From Ifrita kowaldi (taxonomy: Eukaryota > Chordata > Aves > Passeriformes > Cinclosomatidae): DNA of 64,000 nucleotides. The notes under the pieces were generated by a model that ran no database searches, was not told the DNA's origin, and saw nothing but the letters and a program-made list of their open reading frames with translations. Position numbers and translations under genes: made by a program. The stretch is taken from NCBI GenBank assembly GCA_013398055.1, contig VZRS01006715.1:310001-374000 (forward strand), given 5' to 3'. Position 1 is the stretch's first letter. Each line of letters opens with the position of its first letter. Of the stretch, positions 11,784 through 25,387 are shown one piece after another.

Positions 11784-12424
11784 CAGCTTGTGCCGGTTTG
11801 GCCAAAATCTAGCAATATATCCTCTGAGAGAAAACCAGGTTACAACCACCCTTCCCCCCACCAGGTTCGGAAAAAAAGGAAATTTTCCTCAAAAGAAAGT
11901 GAAAGAGCTAAAAACTATTTATTTAACAAACACACCAGAAAAGGATAATAATGCTAAATAATGAAATCTCTTGCTGTAGAGAGAAACCTGGGAAGATTTC
12001 AGAGTCCTTCTGTAGGTGTGGTCTCTCTGCTCCTCCGAGCTGGGTGAGGGCCCACCCCCTCGGGCCTTGGGGAAAATTCTCCCGATGTGTTCTGATGTTG
12101 TTGAAACAGTCCAGAAGACAAAAAGAGAAAAAACCAAAGTCCCAGGAAATAAAGTTCAGCTTTCTATCTGACGCCGGAGAGAGGGGAAAGAAAAAACTGG
12201 CCAAAGAAGCAAGCAGGATGCTCCCCCCCGTGCTATCGCAGCCAGAGCACGCAGAGGAATGTGTCTCCGTGTCCTTGAGACACTGCTTTGAAAAGTTTGC
12301 TTGGTCCTTTTTTTTTCTTCCCTCTCAAGCTCAGTTTAAAGGCACAGAAAAGGCACAAAATCAATTGTTTGGCATAAAGCTGTGGTAGGGGATATACATG
12401 ATGGAGTCACCCCAAGACACAGCT
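11784..12424 (+). mobile_element. Solo LTR of an endogenous retrovirus, with target-site duplication
   Basis: A 631-bp LTR at 11789-12419 begins TGTGCCGG and ends CCAAGACA, so it has the TG...CA ends of retroviral LTRs. It is flanked by a perfect 5-bp direct repeat, CAGCT, at 11784-11788 and 12420-12424. Five-base duplications are usual for ERVL-like (class III) elements, compared with 4 for ERV1 and 6 for ERVK. I infer plus-strand orientation because an AATAAA lies at 12148-12153 and because both ends resemble the corresponding ends of the LTR near 29.4 kb. No gag, pol or env sequence adjoins it, so it is a solo LTR left after LTR-LTR recombination. Its GC content and CpG count are higher than those of its flanks. 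The 145- and 93-codon frames inside are not genes. Confidence 0.85.
12148..12153 (+). promoter_or_regulatory. Polyadenylation signal AATAAA of the LTR
   Basis: A perfect AATAAA hexamer inside the solo LTR, on its inferred sense strand. In a retroviral LTR this marks the R region near the 3' end of the transcript. Whether it is used today is unknown. Confidence 0.45.
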
Positions 12425-15400
12425 TTTGGACATTAAATACATACATGGTTTTTTATTTTTCTATTTTGGTGCTGATTCTGAGAGTGCTGATAGAACTGTC
12501 TGTATTTACGGTACCTAGGGATTGAGTGTTGGCCTCTTAGAGCAGTTTCTACAATCATCCTTACTATCATATACCTGGTGTTATAAAAATGTCTTTTTTC
12601 GTGGAGGATTCGCTCTGTGTAGCACCAAATGAAATCACTGTGCTGGTACAGTGAGGACTACAAACAAGCACCTATCATCAATTTCTGTGTTCTTTCCAAT
12701 CAAAGAGTGTTCATATCAACTACCAGACTACTGACAAGTTGACCAAAAATATCCTGCAAATACAGACTCCATCTGCCTTTAAGGTCTAATGAGTAATACT
12801 GTGCATCACTAATAAGATGTTTGCCCGTGGCAGGCAGCTGGAAATGCTCTTCCTTGTTTGGAAGGCACCTGAATGCATGTGAAGGTGGCAAAAAAAAATT
12901 GCATACCATCACCTCTTCCTGAGCCTCTCCAGTAAAAGGAGTGCAATTCTGGTTTGGTTCATTTCCCACTTAATCTTATCTACCTGCTGAGTTGGTTTCT
13001 CAGCTAAAATTACATTTCAAAGAATGCAACAGACCAATTTAATGGCCTGCCCTTGAATATTTAGTCTGGCAGTGTTTTTGTGACATTTGGTGCTTGAAAT
13101 ATCGTATTAATTCTCATTGCATTTGGTTACTGGTGGACTCCTATTTTTTTTTATTAAATGAAAAATAAAAAACTGTGAAAGTTATTATATGACTTAAAAT
13201 TTTTTCATAAAAACAAGCGGTCCCATACAGGTAATAAGAGTAATCTGCCCCAGGCTTACAAAACTGTTATGGAACAGATAATACAAAAGTTTTTGATAAT
13301 CAAAAGGAGAAAACTGATATGATTTTTAGAATATGGTACCAAATTGTATCACAAGTAAGAAAAAGCCTGCTTCTGACATCTTGGCTTGTAGCAGACAAAT
13401 GCTTTTACCTTGATCAAGATCCAACATGTTTGGACTTCTTTGCAATTTGCTTCTGCTTCTTTCCAAAAATACATGTTCTATTTTCACAAATATATGCTCC
13501 GTCTCCACTCAACAGCAGATATTTCTTCGCAGACTATAACAGGTGTGGTATTGTCCCTGACCCTTGGATGTTCCAGTTGGATACACCTGACAAGCCCTAG
13601 GAGTAGAATCTATTTGCATGACCTTAGAACTTGATATCTCCAGTGTCTTAACTTCCTCATGGTGCAGACAATCATGTTTTGATGGATAGGACTAAGGAAA
13701 CATAATTCTGTAGTTATGAAGCCTCCTTGTGCTAATAGGTGGGTTAAATCTCTTTGAAGCTGGTAGGCATAATAGGGCCTTCTTAGAATAAATGCAGAGA
13801 TATTGAACTCTTAAATAGAAACAAATAGCTGAAACAATATGAACCATGACCAAAATATGGCTACAAGGGAAAACTGCTGTGGAAGTGAAACCGTCTGTCA
13901 AATAGCCAATATATGGGAGAGGTTGTTTGGTGGAAAAAAAGTATAAATTTACCCAAGGACATTATTGCGGAAGCATCCTTGAAGCTCTTGTGATTCTCAG
14001 AAAAAAAGCTGTTTTATAAGTCAAGCCCTAACTTTAAAGAAAAAAATGCTTGGAAAAAGAGCATGGAATGGTGACCACATAAAAGCTCCCTGCTTTTGGT
14101 ATTCCTGAAAGAAAAACATATGCAAACATGGTAAGCAAATTAATTTAATACTAGCTAATAATTTAGTCCAAATAGAAGAAATTAGCAAACGAGGACATTT
14201 GAAAAAGAAATAAACTAATCTAAGTCGAATATAAATTACATGACAGAATTTCATACTTTTCCTAGAGAATTTATCTACTGACAGCTAAAAATAATGCCCA
14301 AAATAATTTTTGCAATACTGTCTGAATGAAATGAAAAATAACATTACAGATTTTCAGGTATAAATAACACCAAATTAACTGGTCGATTATGATGCCAACA
14401 AAGTTTAAAATCTTGCTTCTAGAAAAAAAAAAAAAGAGATCTGAACAGCTACTAAAGACAGCTATTTTACTTTAAATTATCATCTTAGTTATTTTTCAGT
14501 AATTTTCTAGAATGTCTCCTTTTAAACTAGCACTAAGTATAAAAAGATTCCCTTTAGTATAGCGTTACTTCACTAACAATTTGCTAAGACTTTTTTGTTG
14601 TAATTTTTCCAAACTGTTAATCTTTAGTTATTGAGTTGCTATTCTGAATATAAATTATAGATGTTCTTTCTTCTGCAATTGTTTTCAGAATTCTTAAAAG
14701 AAGGTCTACTAAAGACAATACTCATCTCTCTGTCACACAAAAATAGCTTGTCCAGAATAAGATACCACCTACCTCAAGGTCAAATTATGTTTTTGGAATA
14801 TTTCTACAAAGATGTGATGGTAGATGTTTGCCATGAATAAATGAATAAAACCAAATATTTCTTAATATTTCTTAGTATTTTATGGAGAAACACTGACTGA
14901 CTATGTTTCTGCATTTAAAGTTTCTTCTTATTTTATTGGTGGAATATTCACCCTGTAATATTGTTGCTTTAACCTTTAGACATCTGATTTCAAATGCAAA
15001 AATGCAGGAATTGTTTTTACTTAATTTTTAGCCTTATTTGTTCCAAGTACTTAATAAAATGGATGAATAAGCTGAGAACTAGGCAATCAGCTCTGCTGAG
15101 GAAACTTGGACATACTTGTTTCTTTAAAAGCAGAGACTTGGATATGTCCCTAGCTTTCCCTGCAGTGATAAAACAAAAATGCCACAACTAATTTACTTCA
15201 GGTTTGCACTGAATTTGTCCACAATACTTATTGTTTTGTGTCTTTTCTTTGAGAGGCTTGATTGAGAGGTGGAAGCTCTGAATCACAATGAATCATAATA
15301 ATTCTTCAGTCCTGATTTTTGAAATGGAGTGAACATGTCCAAACACAGAAATGGAGTTAACATTCTGACTTAACATCGGTTCAAGTACATGCATGGATTC

Positions 15401-18400
15401 ACTCGGCTTTGAAGCCTAGCCCAGATAGTGAGACCCTGTGAAAGATAGACTCACTGATTTTAGCAAAAGCTTATAACCTAAATTACAGCTATACACTAAG
15501 ACCTGATCTAGCCTGGACAGAATGGCCAGGAGGAGGTGGTTGCATGTCACCATCCTGGCTGATAGAAAGCTCAGATTTATCTAGTTATCATAGCCTGAGA
15601 AGGGCTTCTACATCCTGCACTTCAGATGCAAACTTAGAGTAATAACAGACTAACTGATACAAAATGGAAGGGTCCATCAGCTAAAAAATACAATTGAGAA
15701 AGTATTTCACTCTATGATAAAATGAAAAATCCTTAGGTCATTTACCATAATCATGCAAAAGTTGAACAGTTCAGATCAGATAGTGAATAAAAGAAGCAAA
15801 CGGCATTTTTTGTTCTGCAAGAGAAGCTGAACCACTGTGTTGAAATGGAACTACGGGAACAAATTTGAACTATCCAATTGCACAACACTTCTGAGCTGCA
15901 GTTTGTGAAGCCTACAGTAATTTAACACATGTCATGAAGCACTTAGAAATGTAATAAAAATCCTGTTTATTACCAGTGCAGCTCTGGGCCAAAGCATTCA
16001 TGTGAGACTCATCTGATCCTTATAGTTGATGACCTTAGAATCTATCTCCATCAGGAAGAACAAGAAGATTTATTGTTCTAAGGATTTCTATACCTTGCAA
16101 TAGTTTCACAGCCAGATTCTGTATAAATATGATTGTTTATTAAAGCCTAGACTCCTTTGTGTGTCTCAAATTGCCGTCTGCAGATCTAATATTATTTTAG
16201 GAAAATAAGATTCCAGTGCAAGCACAACTTCCCCCCCCACCCTTTGTCCAGATGATTACCCTCCTCCTGAGGAGCAGAGACAAAGAATGGGTAAGCTTGA
16301 GTGCCTTCACTCATAGAATTCAGCACAGAAAATTCATCTGTCAGGTAGCGCAGCTGTCCTGCTTTGTTCCAAATCTCCCCTTAATTTGTCTTCACAAGGG
16401 AAAGAGGTTAACCTACACCTCAGAATTTGCCATCTCTCCAGACTCATTCCATTCTAAGAGTTCCTACATGATGCAGGGGAATTTAACTACCTTAAGCTTC
16501 TCTTCAGTATTCCAGCTTCCCTTAAACTTTCCTATACAATATACTATAACAAATACTCCAGCAATGCAAAAGCTGTTGCAAGAGGAACTTGGAGACATTT
16601 TCTCACAAGTTCTTTTACATGCTTTCCAGAGTGCTCTCTCAGCAAATTTTTGGTTATTACAGCTCACCCTTTAGGAAGGAATCGAAAACCCTGGAGTCAG
16701 AATAATGACAGCTGATCCTTCTGATGCATCTGACACCACATGCTCCTGAAAACAGCTTTCAGTCAGGATCAGACCACTTTGCTGATTAATAATGCAGCTT
16801 AAGGCTGAAGCTAAGGGGATGCGATATGCATGTTCTCTGGCCTCCTACACCGGACTCTATATGGATACAAATATCCATGAAAAACAAGTTATTGATGCAG
16901 AAGGCAAAAATATACCTGAAACACATCTTTGAGCTTCCCATCTATTGCAGGACTGCAATCAGAGTAGCTGTCACTACTCCTAATTCAACAATGTCATGAT
17001 TCTGTCACTCTGGAGCTCTAGTTCCTCACATTGTTTCCCATACTGCATGTGTTTCTGTACAGACACCTGCAGTATTTCAGACAACTACAACTTCTTGTTG
17101 AGTTTAAGCCTGGTGTAACATTAGAGGCTGTATCCCAACATGTCTAGGATAGCACCTTTCCTTTAAAATGCTGTTTCATTCCTTCTTTGTTATTTTTTTT
17201 CCCTTTTAATACCAGTTCTGATTGGGGTGTAAGAGAAACACTACTATTCTTTTGAGCAGTAGCTGCCTTTTTTTTTTTTGCCATAGATGGACCCCAAGTG
17301 ACAAAGCCTTATGAATTCAATTGGTGCTATGTCTATTCAGGGATAAAAAAAACGACCCAGACAAAAAGAAATGTATAACGAAATTATTTATTTGCCCTGA
17401 AATCCTCCCTAGCAGTGGATTGATAATTTTTAAAATCTAAGCCAGTTTTCTGGCAGCAGTGTAGGACAATCTCAAGTGAGAAAAGCCGATTTAAAATCAG
17501 AAAAGAATTGGCAGATTTTCACCTTGAAAGGTTATTAGAATGCACTACATTCTCTAATAGGGACTACTATATTCCTGTATTAAACACTGACAAAAATGAG
17601 CTGAGGCTGGCATTCCACAAAGGTCCAGGTAATACAATACAAAAAGTTTCATTGTTCTAATAAAAATTTACAACCACAAATACTGAAAGTTTAGAAAAGC
17701 AATGGCTAAGATATTTAGCAGTCTTATGCTACTTTAATAATTCATGTTTCGTTTTTCATTCACTCAATCTTAGGTTTGTAAACATATAAACAAAAGGTAA
17801 AAATAACATCTAGAGGATAAATTTCTTGAACAGAAATAGGAATGCAGTCACTTGTATACTGATGAATGTATCATTTGCAGTGATAAGGAGATAAAAAATG
17901 CTAAATGATTAGAAAGAAAATATTTTATCCACTCAGGCACTGAATTTGAGATGGTTTTGCATGTACACTTTGGTCTTTACCTCTCAGCCTCTCCTTTTAC
18001 TTGCCAGCTGCAGCTTTTTTTAAGTATGCCTCACTGGGAGACAGAAAAAACCTGTAAAGTCTTTTGTGTGAGGCAGAGAGGCTCTTTTTTTTTGGGTTCT
18101 TCACACACGTATTTCTACAGTGGTGCTGCAGAGTTAGAGAAAAACATTTTTGAAGCACCCAAAAATCTACATACTTCCTTAAAACAAACTATTTTAGAAA
18201 AAGAACAACTTTCTTAAGATACACCTTCACAATTCTCTAATTTATATTTGTCTGTTAATCTACATTTTAACTTTTTTTTTTTCTTGAAAGACCAAGATTT
18301 GTCTCTCTGTCAACATTCTTATTACATGCTATATCTAGAGAGAAAAAAGTAGCCCTTCCCACACCTTCACCATTCAACTGCTGAGACAAACTCTATGTTT

Positions 18401-20361
18401 AACATTTCTATATTAGGTCATTCCTCTTCCTAAACCTATATTTTTCAAATCTTAAGTATAGCACTTCTCCAAATGTCTATTTAACCCTTCAAGTTAATTG
18501 GTTTCTGTTGGGCTTTGCCTATTGTTTTCAAGGAAGCAGCTTAGTTTGGAATTTTGGAGTGTTTTTCTAAAGCTAACATTCAGTTCCTAATCTCACTTGA
18601 TTGTTAAATATTAATTTATTGACAGACCACAGTCAGTGTGTCATAATAATCTGATATTTCCTGTGCCCAGAGGACCAACAAGAACTGCCCTGCAGCAGTT
18701 CTCTTTTTTTTCCATATGTGTTTATATAACTGTTGTGCTTAGCCAGGTCAGGACCCAATTACATTAAGTGCTGTATAAATATTAGCATCCACTTCATCCT
18801 TCACAAGGTTCTTGACCACAATGAAAGGTGTGAAAGACCATAAAAAGGGGTAGATTAATTGAGGACCTTGGAGTGATGTCATCATGGTGGTATGCTTAAT
18901 TTACTGAGTAAAGATAGCACAGTATAGATGGTTAAAATACTAAGACCTGTTCTAAGGGTTAGTCAAATCTCTTATTGCATCACTTTTTTTTTATGAGCAC
19001 TCCCTCTTGTATTAAAACTTACATCCACATCAAGCACTATAGCATCTTACCAGATCATCCATTTCTTCTTTATGCTGTAAATATTTCAGTAGTTTCCTAC
19101 ATGAATTTGATTCACTTATTGCAGTAAACTATTTATTCCGCCATCCAATTAAAACCAGCTTCAGTCTGAAAATAACAGTATTCATGCCAGGAAAACATAT
19201 CTAAGCTTTTGCTAAGTCTTCCAGCTGTAAGGAATTCATAAAGCTTAATTAAACTCAGAACACAAACGTCAGTGTAAAAAAAGTCTTGAAAGAAAACTGA
19301 AGAGTAACAGCCACTTTTTAGTCTGAAAATTAAGGTAAATGGAAGAAAAGATTCATATGTGAATAAAATACTTCAATGGACTCTTTATTCTTATTATCTC
19401 ACATTCCAGTTATCCCCTTAAGTATTAATTGAAAGGTCGTGAAGTTTCACTTCAGCTTTGAAAGTCTGTCTGCACTTTGTTGAAACTTCCTATAACAATA
19501 CTCCTCAGTGAATGGCAGTATCTCTCCCAGCTGCAGTAACCCAGGGAAACTACTTTCTTGTGTTCCTTCAAATAGTGGAACAACATTTTCACAAACAGCT
19601 GACTGAGGGGCACAGCTACACCTCACTGGCAACTGGTATAATTAATTATTCCTTGCTCTGTGCTTTGGAAACCTCAGACGTGCGAAGTTATCCCAGATAA
19701 TTTGAAACATTCACTTGGTGTTCATTGGCTGTAATAACAGGCTTTCAGGTGAGGATGATTTTATTGGATGCTTTAAAAATTAGATGCCTCTTACCTTAAA
19801 TCAGATGTTATTTGAATTTTTAATAATGGAATTTCTTGAAAACTTTTAAAACAGATAGGCATTTTTGTTATTCTTCCAATCTGCAAATGCAAGTTAGATA
19901 GCAAGACATACAAGCCTTGCCCCAGAGGAGTGACATTCATTTACATTCAGTCAACAGTATACATGGACTACATAATTATTCTCATAAATTTTAAATCATG
20001 TTTTGCATAAAAATACAAAGTACAACAATACTTCTTCCATCGAGTTAGTTACTTGATTTTATTCCAAAATGTGTAAATGTCTACCTTCACTCTCATTAAT
20101 CATTTTTGGAATTATAAAAAGAAGTTATGATATCTAGTAAAAAAAAAAAAAAAATCAGAATTATACTTTAACCATTATGTAAGTTCATCATTCTTGTTTT
20201 ACTTGACTTTTAATCTGGTGCTTTTAAAATATTTGTGCTCCAAAATCACTCCCTGATAGAAGAGACGTAACAAAGTAGTAGATTTATATTTACTTCCTTT
20301 CCTTCCAAAAACTTTCTTAAGATTTGCCTGTTGCTTTGACTCATCAGCCTTCCCTTACAAG

Positions 20362-20451
20362 GCAGGAAAATCTGGAACTCAAGAGTGCTTCTTACTCTGC
20401 CTCTGATGGAAAGAGTGAAACTAAAGCAGTGTCCTCTCCAGGCGGGACAGG
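20362..20451 (+). other. Exon-like segment of unknown status
   Basis: A 90-bp segment is bounded on the left by CCCTTACAAG (a possible acceptor, with a pyrimidine-rich stretch further upstream and an alternative CATCAG at 20342-20347). On the right is a strong donor, ACAG followed by GTAAGC, with the GT at 20452-20453. One frame stays open across it and reads with a hydrophilic, Ser/Lys/Glu-rich composition (for example SASDGKSETKAVSSPGG). I recognise no protein. It could be an alternative or non-coding exon of a flanking gene, or chance. No adjoining exons were identified. Confidence 0.15.
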
Positions 20452-23400
20452 TAAGCTCCAACAGGCTGTGAGAAACATGGGAATGTCTGCTGGTGCCAGT
20501 TCATGTGAAGTAACTATTGATAGTCACTGCCTAGTGCGCCTATTTCTGCTATACCGACTGGAAGATACCAAAGTAGAGGAGCTCTGCTAGGTTACCCTTT
20601 TCCAGCTGTACAGCCTTTTCAGAAGTTCTCTGCTACTACAAGCTGGCCTCTTCCTAGCACAAAAAGAATCACCCTTGTGGCATTGGGATCCAAAATACAT
20701 AGAAGGCTGCTGAAAGAATTTTTTCAACTCTATCTGCCTGCGGACCGCAGACAAGTGCTGGTAGAGTTACTGATATCACTTCCCTTCCTGGTAACACTCC
20801 TCACATATGAGAAATCATATTTATAAGCCTAGTAATGGAGGACAGGAGTGGTTGCTGTGAAGCTCTCTTCACTAGATCACCTATGGAGCAGACTTGGTGT
20901 TGTTTTCTCAGGGAGCTACTTATTCTGCTTGCTTGACTGGTTGCTATGGTTCAGAGAAAACAGCAGCTGCTTGAGGAAAAGGAGGGGGAACCTCTAACAA
21001 AAGGACATGAAAACCATTAGTCTAAAAAATTGATTAACTGTTAAGGGAGTGATATCCTGGGTATATTCCTCTGGCAAAGTTGAGAGAGCAAACAAAAAAG
21101 ATGGGGAAAAATAAAAGACAGGACCATTATTTATTTCTGTTCTGATCTGAAAACTTAACGTTATTGCTAGTATATCTCTTTGAAGTCTAAATGAACAATC
21201 AAAATGTGACAGTGGAGCAGTTTATCTTTCTATGCCCATATTGCTGATAATAAGTAATCAAAGACATTTGATACAAAATTCCTCTTTCCTATTGGTAGCA
21301 CTGAGAAAGAAATGTGGTATTTTACATGCTGCTCTATGGTCACTGTAGGGAAATGCCATTTGTTTCAGAGGAAAAGAATATATCTTGTAAATAAATTAAT
21401 GCCTTCAATATTTTCTTACTTAAATAGCATGCTTCCAAAATAAAAATAAATAAAATTCAAAAAAAATATTGAGGAATGTTGCGAAAAACCTCAGCACAAC
21501 AAAATTTTAGTTTGTGCTTTCCTCCATTAGCAAGTTGAAATAAAAATCCACAGTATTTCATTATAAAAAGTTTTCATTAGTCACTTCTACTCTAAAACAG
21601 GATTGAATTTTAAAAAGTGGAAAAACTTAGCAAAACAATGTCTGTAAATATTTTCTCATGTAGGAAAAGAGGATTGTAATGAAAAACTCATCAAAAATGA
21701 GGCATGAAAAAGAAGAGCTGAGAATATTTCATGATGTGACTCAGAATCTTAGAAAGACTTAATACTTTGCATTGCTATTTTCACATTGAAATTTCGAAGC
21801 AAGCTTTCTAATAGTGTCTGAGGGATTTTAGAAAATGGTTTTCAAAGAAAGGCAATGTGGTACAAAATCTCTTGAAATTTTTCCCTATAAATATTAATCA
21901 TTTGGCCAGTAAAGGGCCAGTTAGATAGCATTTGGTCTTGTAGTTTTGGGTGATATTACTGATGGAATTTCCATCACTTTTCTTGGGAAGATATTCCAAA
22001 CAAACAAATATGTAGACCTATTTGGAGATTGTACCTGAAGTACAGAAGTACTGAAAGTAACTAAACAGTAGGTAGATGCTATAACTAGCTTTGGAATAAA
22101 TTCACAGCATTTCTTTTGTACTGGAAAAAGCATTAAAGACTTAAGGTTCTTGCTACAGTTCTATTCACAGAAAGGAGATAATAAATATTTTAACAGTTGT
22201 TCATGTAACAAGGGAACAAAAGTCTAACTGAGCCACAAATATCAAGAAATATTGAGAGTGTACTAGTAAAAGGGTTTTTTTCAATTTCTTGTCTTAAATT
22301 TTTTTTAATGTTGATCAGGTAAGTTAAAATATTTTTTTATTGTTGTTCCCAGAGGGAATCTTGTTCCATTTGGGATTGACAATAAAAATGCCATTCATTT
22401 TAATGATATTAAAATTAGTCCTCTAAAATTCTTATATCCTGGAAATATGAACCAAGATTTTGAGGATTCTGACCACATTGTGATGAAATCCTAATTTTCA
22501 TGGCTAGTTCTCAGTTATACCTTTTCATTCTTGTGAGGGTAGTTATCTAAAACGTCAAGTAAATTGTGGGAAAGCTTTGAGAAATGAAAATCAGCATGCA
22601 GAAGGTGGTATAGCTGAATGGGACAGACGCACAACAGAAATATTTGTTTTACCTTCTAAATGAAATAATTTCTCCAGAAATATTTTTCTGAGCCATGTCA
22701 TCTTCAAATGGTTTTGACATTAACACAAAACAACTACTTTGTAGGAGAAAACAGTATTAAAATAAAGACAACAGAAGCATTATATTAAGATAAATATCTG
22801 GAATGTTCTTCTATCACTCAAGAGTGCGTAGTGCAATGTTACTCACACAAGCAAACTACTGTGGCTGCCCTGAAATAATGGAAAAGGGTTTTGAAGAAAC
22901 AGATCCTGGGAGGAAAACAGCCCAAAGGATAAGGCTGAAACTTGGATTGTTTAGCAAAAGTTGGTAATTCACAGTTTTGGAGCTACTGAACTTACTCTTC
23001 AGCTACAACACAATGAAAGCTCTGGAAGGACAAGCAGTGTGGTCGAAAATATTGTAGATAACAGAAGAGAAAGGATAAACCTCTTAGAGACATAGTCAAA
23101 TGATTCCCAAAAACCAGAACTGTAAGTCTAATTTTGAAGAGTGCCTTATTTTTACTCAAAACCAAGTTACTGAATACTCCTATTTTCCCTACTATTTCTC
23201 TATGCCAGATATTATGAAACAGTGCGATTGTGATTACAGTATGACCATTCACAATTATCCCTGGTTAGGAGATGTAAATCTTTTTAATACCAGTGAACTC
23301 TGCCAAAATTACTTAGGAAATATAAAAGCAATCAAAGATTTCTAAAGTCGAGTGGATCCTCTGACTCCAGTGCACTTGTAACTAGGCCCTGGTTTTGAAG

Positions 23401-24900
23401 TCTGCAGAAAGTCTGTGTATACAGAATTTAAGTGTTACAGAATGCTTGTGTTTGTTTTATGATTCCACATCTTTCCACTTTGCAAGAAGTTGCTGGGAGT
23501 TTATATGTTAAAAAGGAAAGATCTAGAAGTTTCTTTAACTACACAATGTTCATAATATTAACAGGTAACAAGAAAAAAATGTGGTTTTTTTTTTTATTCC
23601 TCAAAACATGGTTGATTCAGATAGCCACTATTGTTAAAATAGAGAAAATATTGGAATGAGAGCTCAGAGTTGAAAAAAAAAACAGAACAAAACTCGAAAT
23701 ATAATTTAATAGTTAAGGAAGACCACCCCTATATTCTCTCATGCATTAGCATTAGGAATTTACGACTGTCAAAGGAAATGTTGAGAGGCAACAAAGCTGG
23801 TTATTAAGTGCTCTTTTATGAAATCCCACTGTAGCCACAGAAGTTCCTCACTCTCTTTAAAGTTTCATCTGTACTTTTTTCCACTCTTCAGCAAAAGTAT
23901 TCCATCAAAGAAAAAATCATTGTCATACATAGTGATTTATTTTCACACAACTCAAATTGGGACTGGTATATCACATACAGTAAAAGCAGAGATTTTGAAC
24001 GACTATTAAGTAAATACACATTTAAAAATATTTTGTACAAATGCCAAATCACTCCTTAATCATCTTTGTATCTGCTTACCATATTTAATACTTTAGCTGC
24101 CAGAAGATGTGCCAAAAGGCATATAAAGCCTTAGAGATACTGACATGCTTGAGAGTCACATAAATTTAAATAATCTCCTTATAGCCCAAAAGTAAAGTGG
24201 AAGTGGTATTCCGAGCAGTAAAGTGCAACTTCACTGTCCAAAGAAATTGGAATTAACTCTGAAGAAGTACCAGGGCAAAAAGGGTTATTTTGATTCATAT
24301 GGCCTAGAAAATTTTTAAATTCCACAAAGAAAATTTATTCAATTACAAAGTCTGGGAGAGAAAGAGGGAGTTTTTCTTGCCAGTCCTGGTTTAGGACATT
24401 TTTCAATCTTCTAACAAATTAAAATAGTCAAGTTTAAAAATTTTGGTCTGAATCTATTCTGAATTTAATTAAAGCACAACAAATATTTTTAAAGCATTAG
24501 AAAACCTAAAAAACCTTGGTTTTAATTTTTCCTTCTGTGAGAGGAATGCGTGCAGAGTTTCTGTACTAAATAAACAGTCACTGGCTAAGGTGTTTAAGAG
24601 TGAAAACCAAAAACAATAACAATAACAAGAACTCCTGCCAAGTTAATAGCAAACATTTGTAATCTGATTTGTACTTCAACTCCTCAACAAACTTCAACAA
24701 GAAAAACTACCCAAAGAAGTAAGCTTTTGGAGCATGCATTCATTGCTGAAATTTGCATCTCTGAAAGAGTCAAAACAATTTCAAATATGATTTTCACATT
24801 TCTAGCAAAGCAAAACATGGAGAAAGATTGAAAAAATGTCAAGCCAGTTCTTTTCAGGATGTTAAATAAAAGTTTCTGGATAGACAAAGGCATGGGGGAA

Positions 24901-24923
24901 TTTTGTATTTTGCAAATACAAAA
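24901..24923. repeat. Perfect short inverted repeat (hairpin)
   Basis: TTTTGTATTT is followed by a TGC loop and then its exact complement AAATACAAAA, giving 10-bp arms with a 3-nt spacer. It has no GC-rich stem followed by a T run as a bacterial terminator would. It may simply be an AT-rich palindrome. Confidence 0.9.
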
Positions 24924-25387
24924 TGGAGTTAAAACACAGTGGGGCACAGAGGGAACAGAGTGGAACAGGCTGGAATCCAGCTGTCTTTGCATCCAGTTGA
25001 GTACTCTAATGATTATATTATGCAAAGCCATTCATATTCTCTTCCTGAATTAATATTTAGTTACATGAAGTAGAGCCTCTTCAAAAGGAGATTGATATTG
25101 ATATTTACTCATTCCATAGTACCCTACAAGCCAGAAGTTATCATGCTCTCTTGAGATGTAGAAAAGATGAATACAACTCTGCTCAGAATCAAATATGAAG
25201 AGAGTTTTGGCCCCAGCACTTCAGCAGAGCACATAAGTGCTCCAGCAACCTTACAGGCTGTGTGTGGAAGTAACCACTACCTCCACCAAATATTTTGAAA
25301 ATGATTTTGAAACCTGTGGGTGCATCCCGCTGCCTCTTTCCCCATTTCTCAATAGGATATCACGTATGATGAACTGTACTTCACTCT

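Larger units (their letters stand above)
12425..25387. other. Long AT-rich single-copy non-coding interval
   Basis: About 13 kb with no recognised gene, RNA or transposon. Visible content: A-runs near 14429-14441 and 20141-20154, an oligo-C run near 16231-16238, an exon-like segment at 20362-20451 and a perfect hairpin at 24901-24923 (both listed separately). The longest frames are 152 codons plus (16216-16674), 115 codons minus (24684-25031) and 89 codons minus (12700-12969). None shows a family signature, signal peptide or splice context that I trust. Confidence 0.6.

Noticed and set aside
11789..12419. Minus-strand orientation for the 11.8-kb LTR
   Set aside because: A possible AATAAA also exists on the minus strand near 11920, but both ends correspond to the sense-oriented ends of the 29.4-kb LTR family when read on the plus strand.
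12700..12969. 89-codon minus-strand frame next to the solo LTR as retroviral remnant
   Set aside because: It lies outside the target-site duplication that closes the LTR insertion and has no recognisable retroviral motif.
22600..22640. tRNA-like GGTGGTATAGCTGAATGGG stretch
   Set aside because: No cloverleaf with matching acceptor and T arms could be drawn around it.
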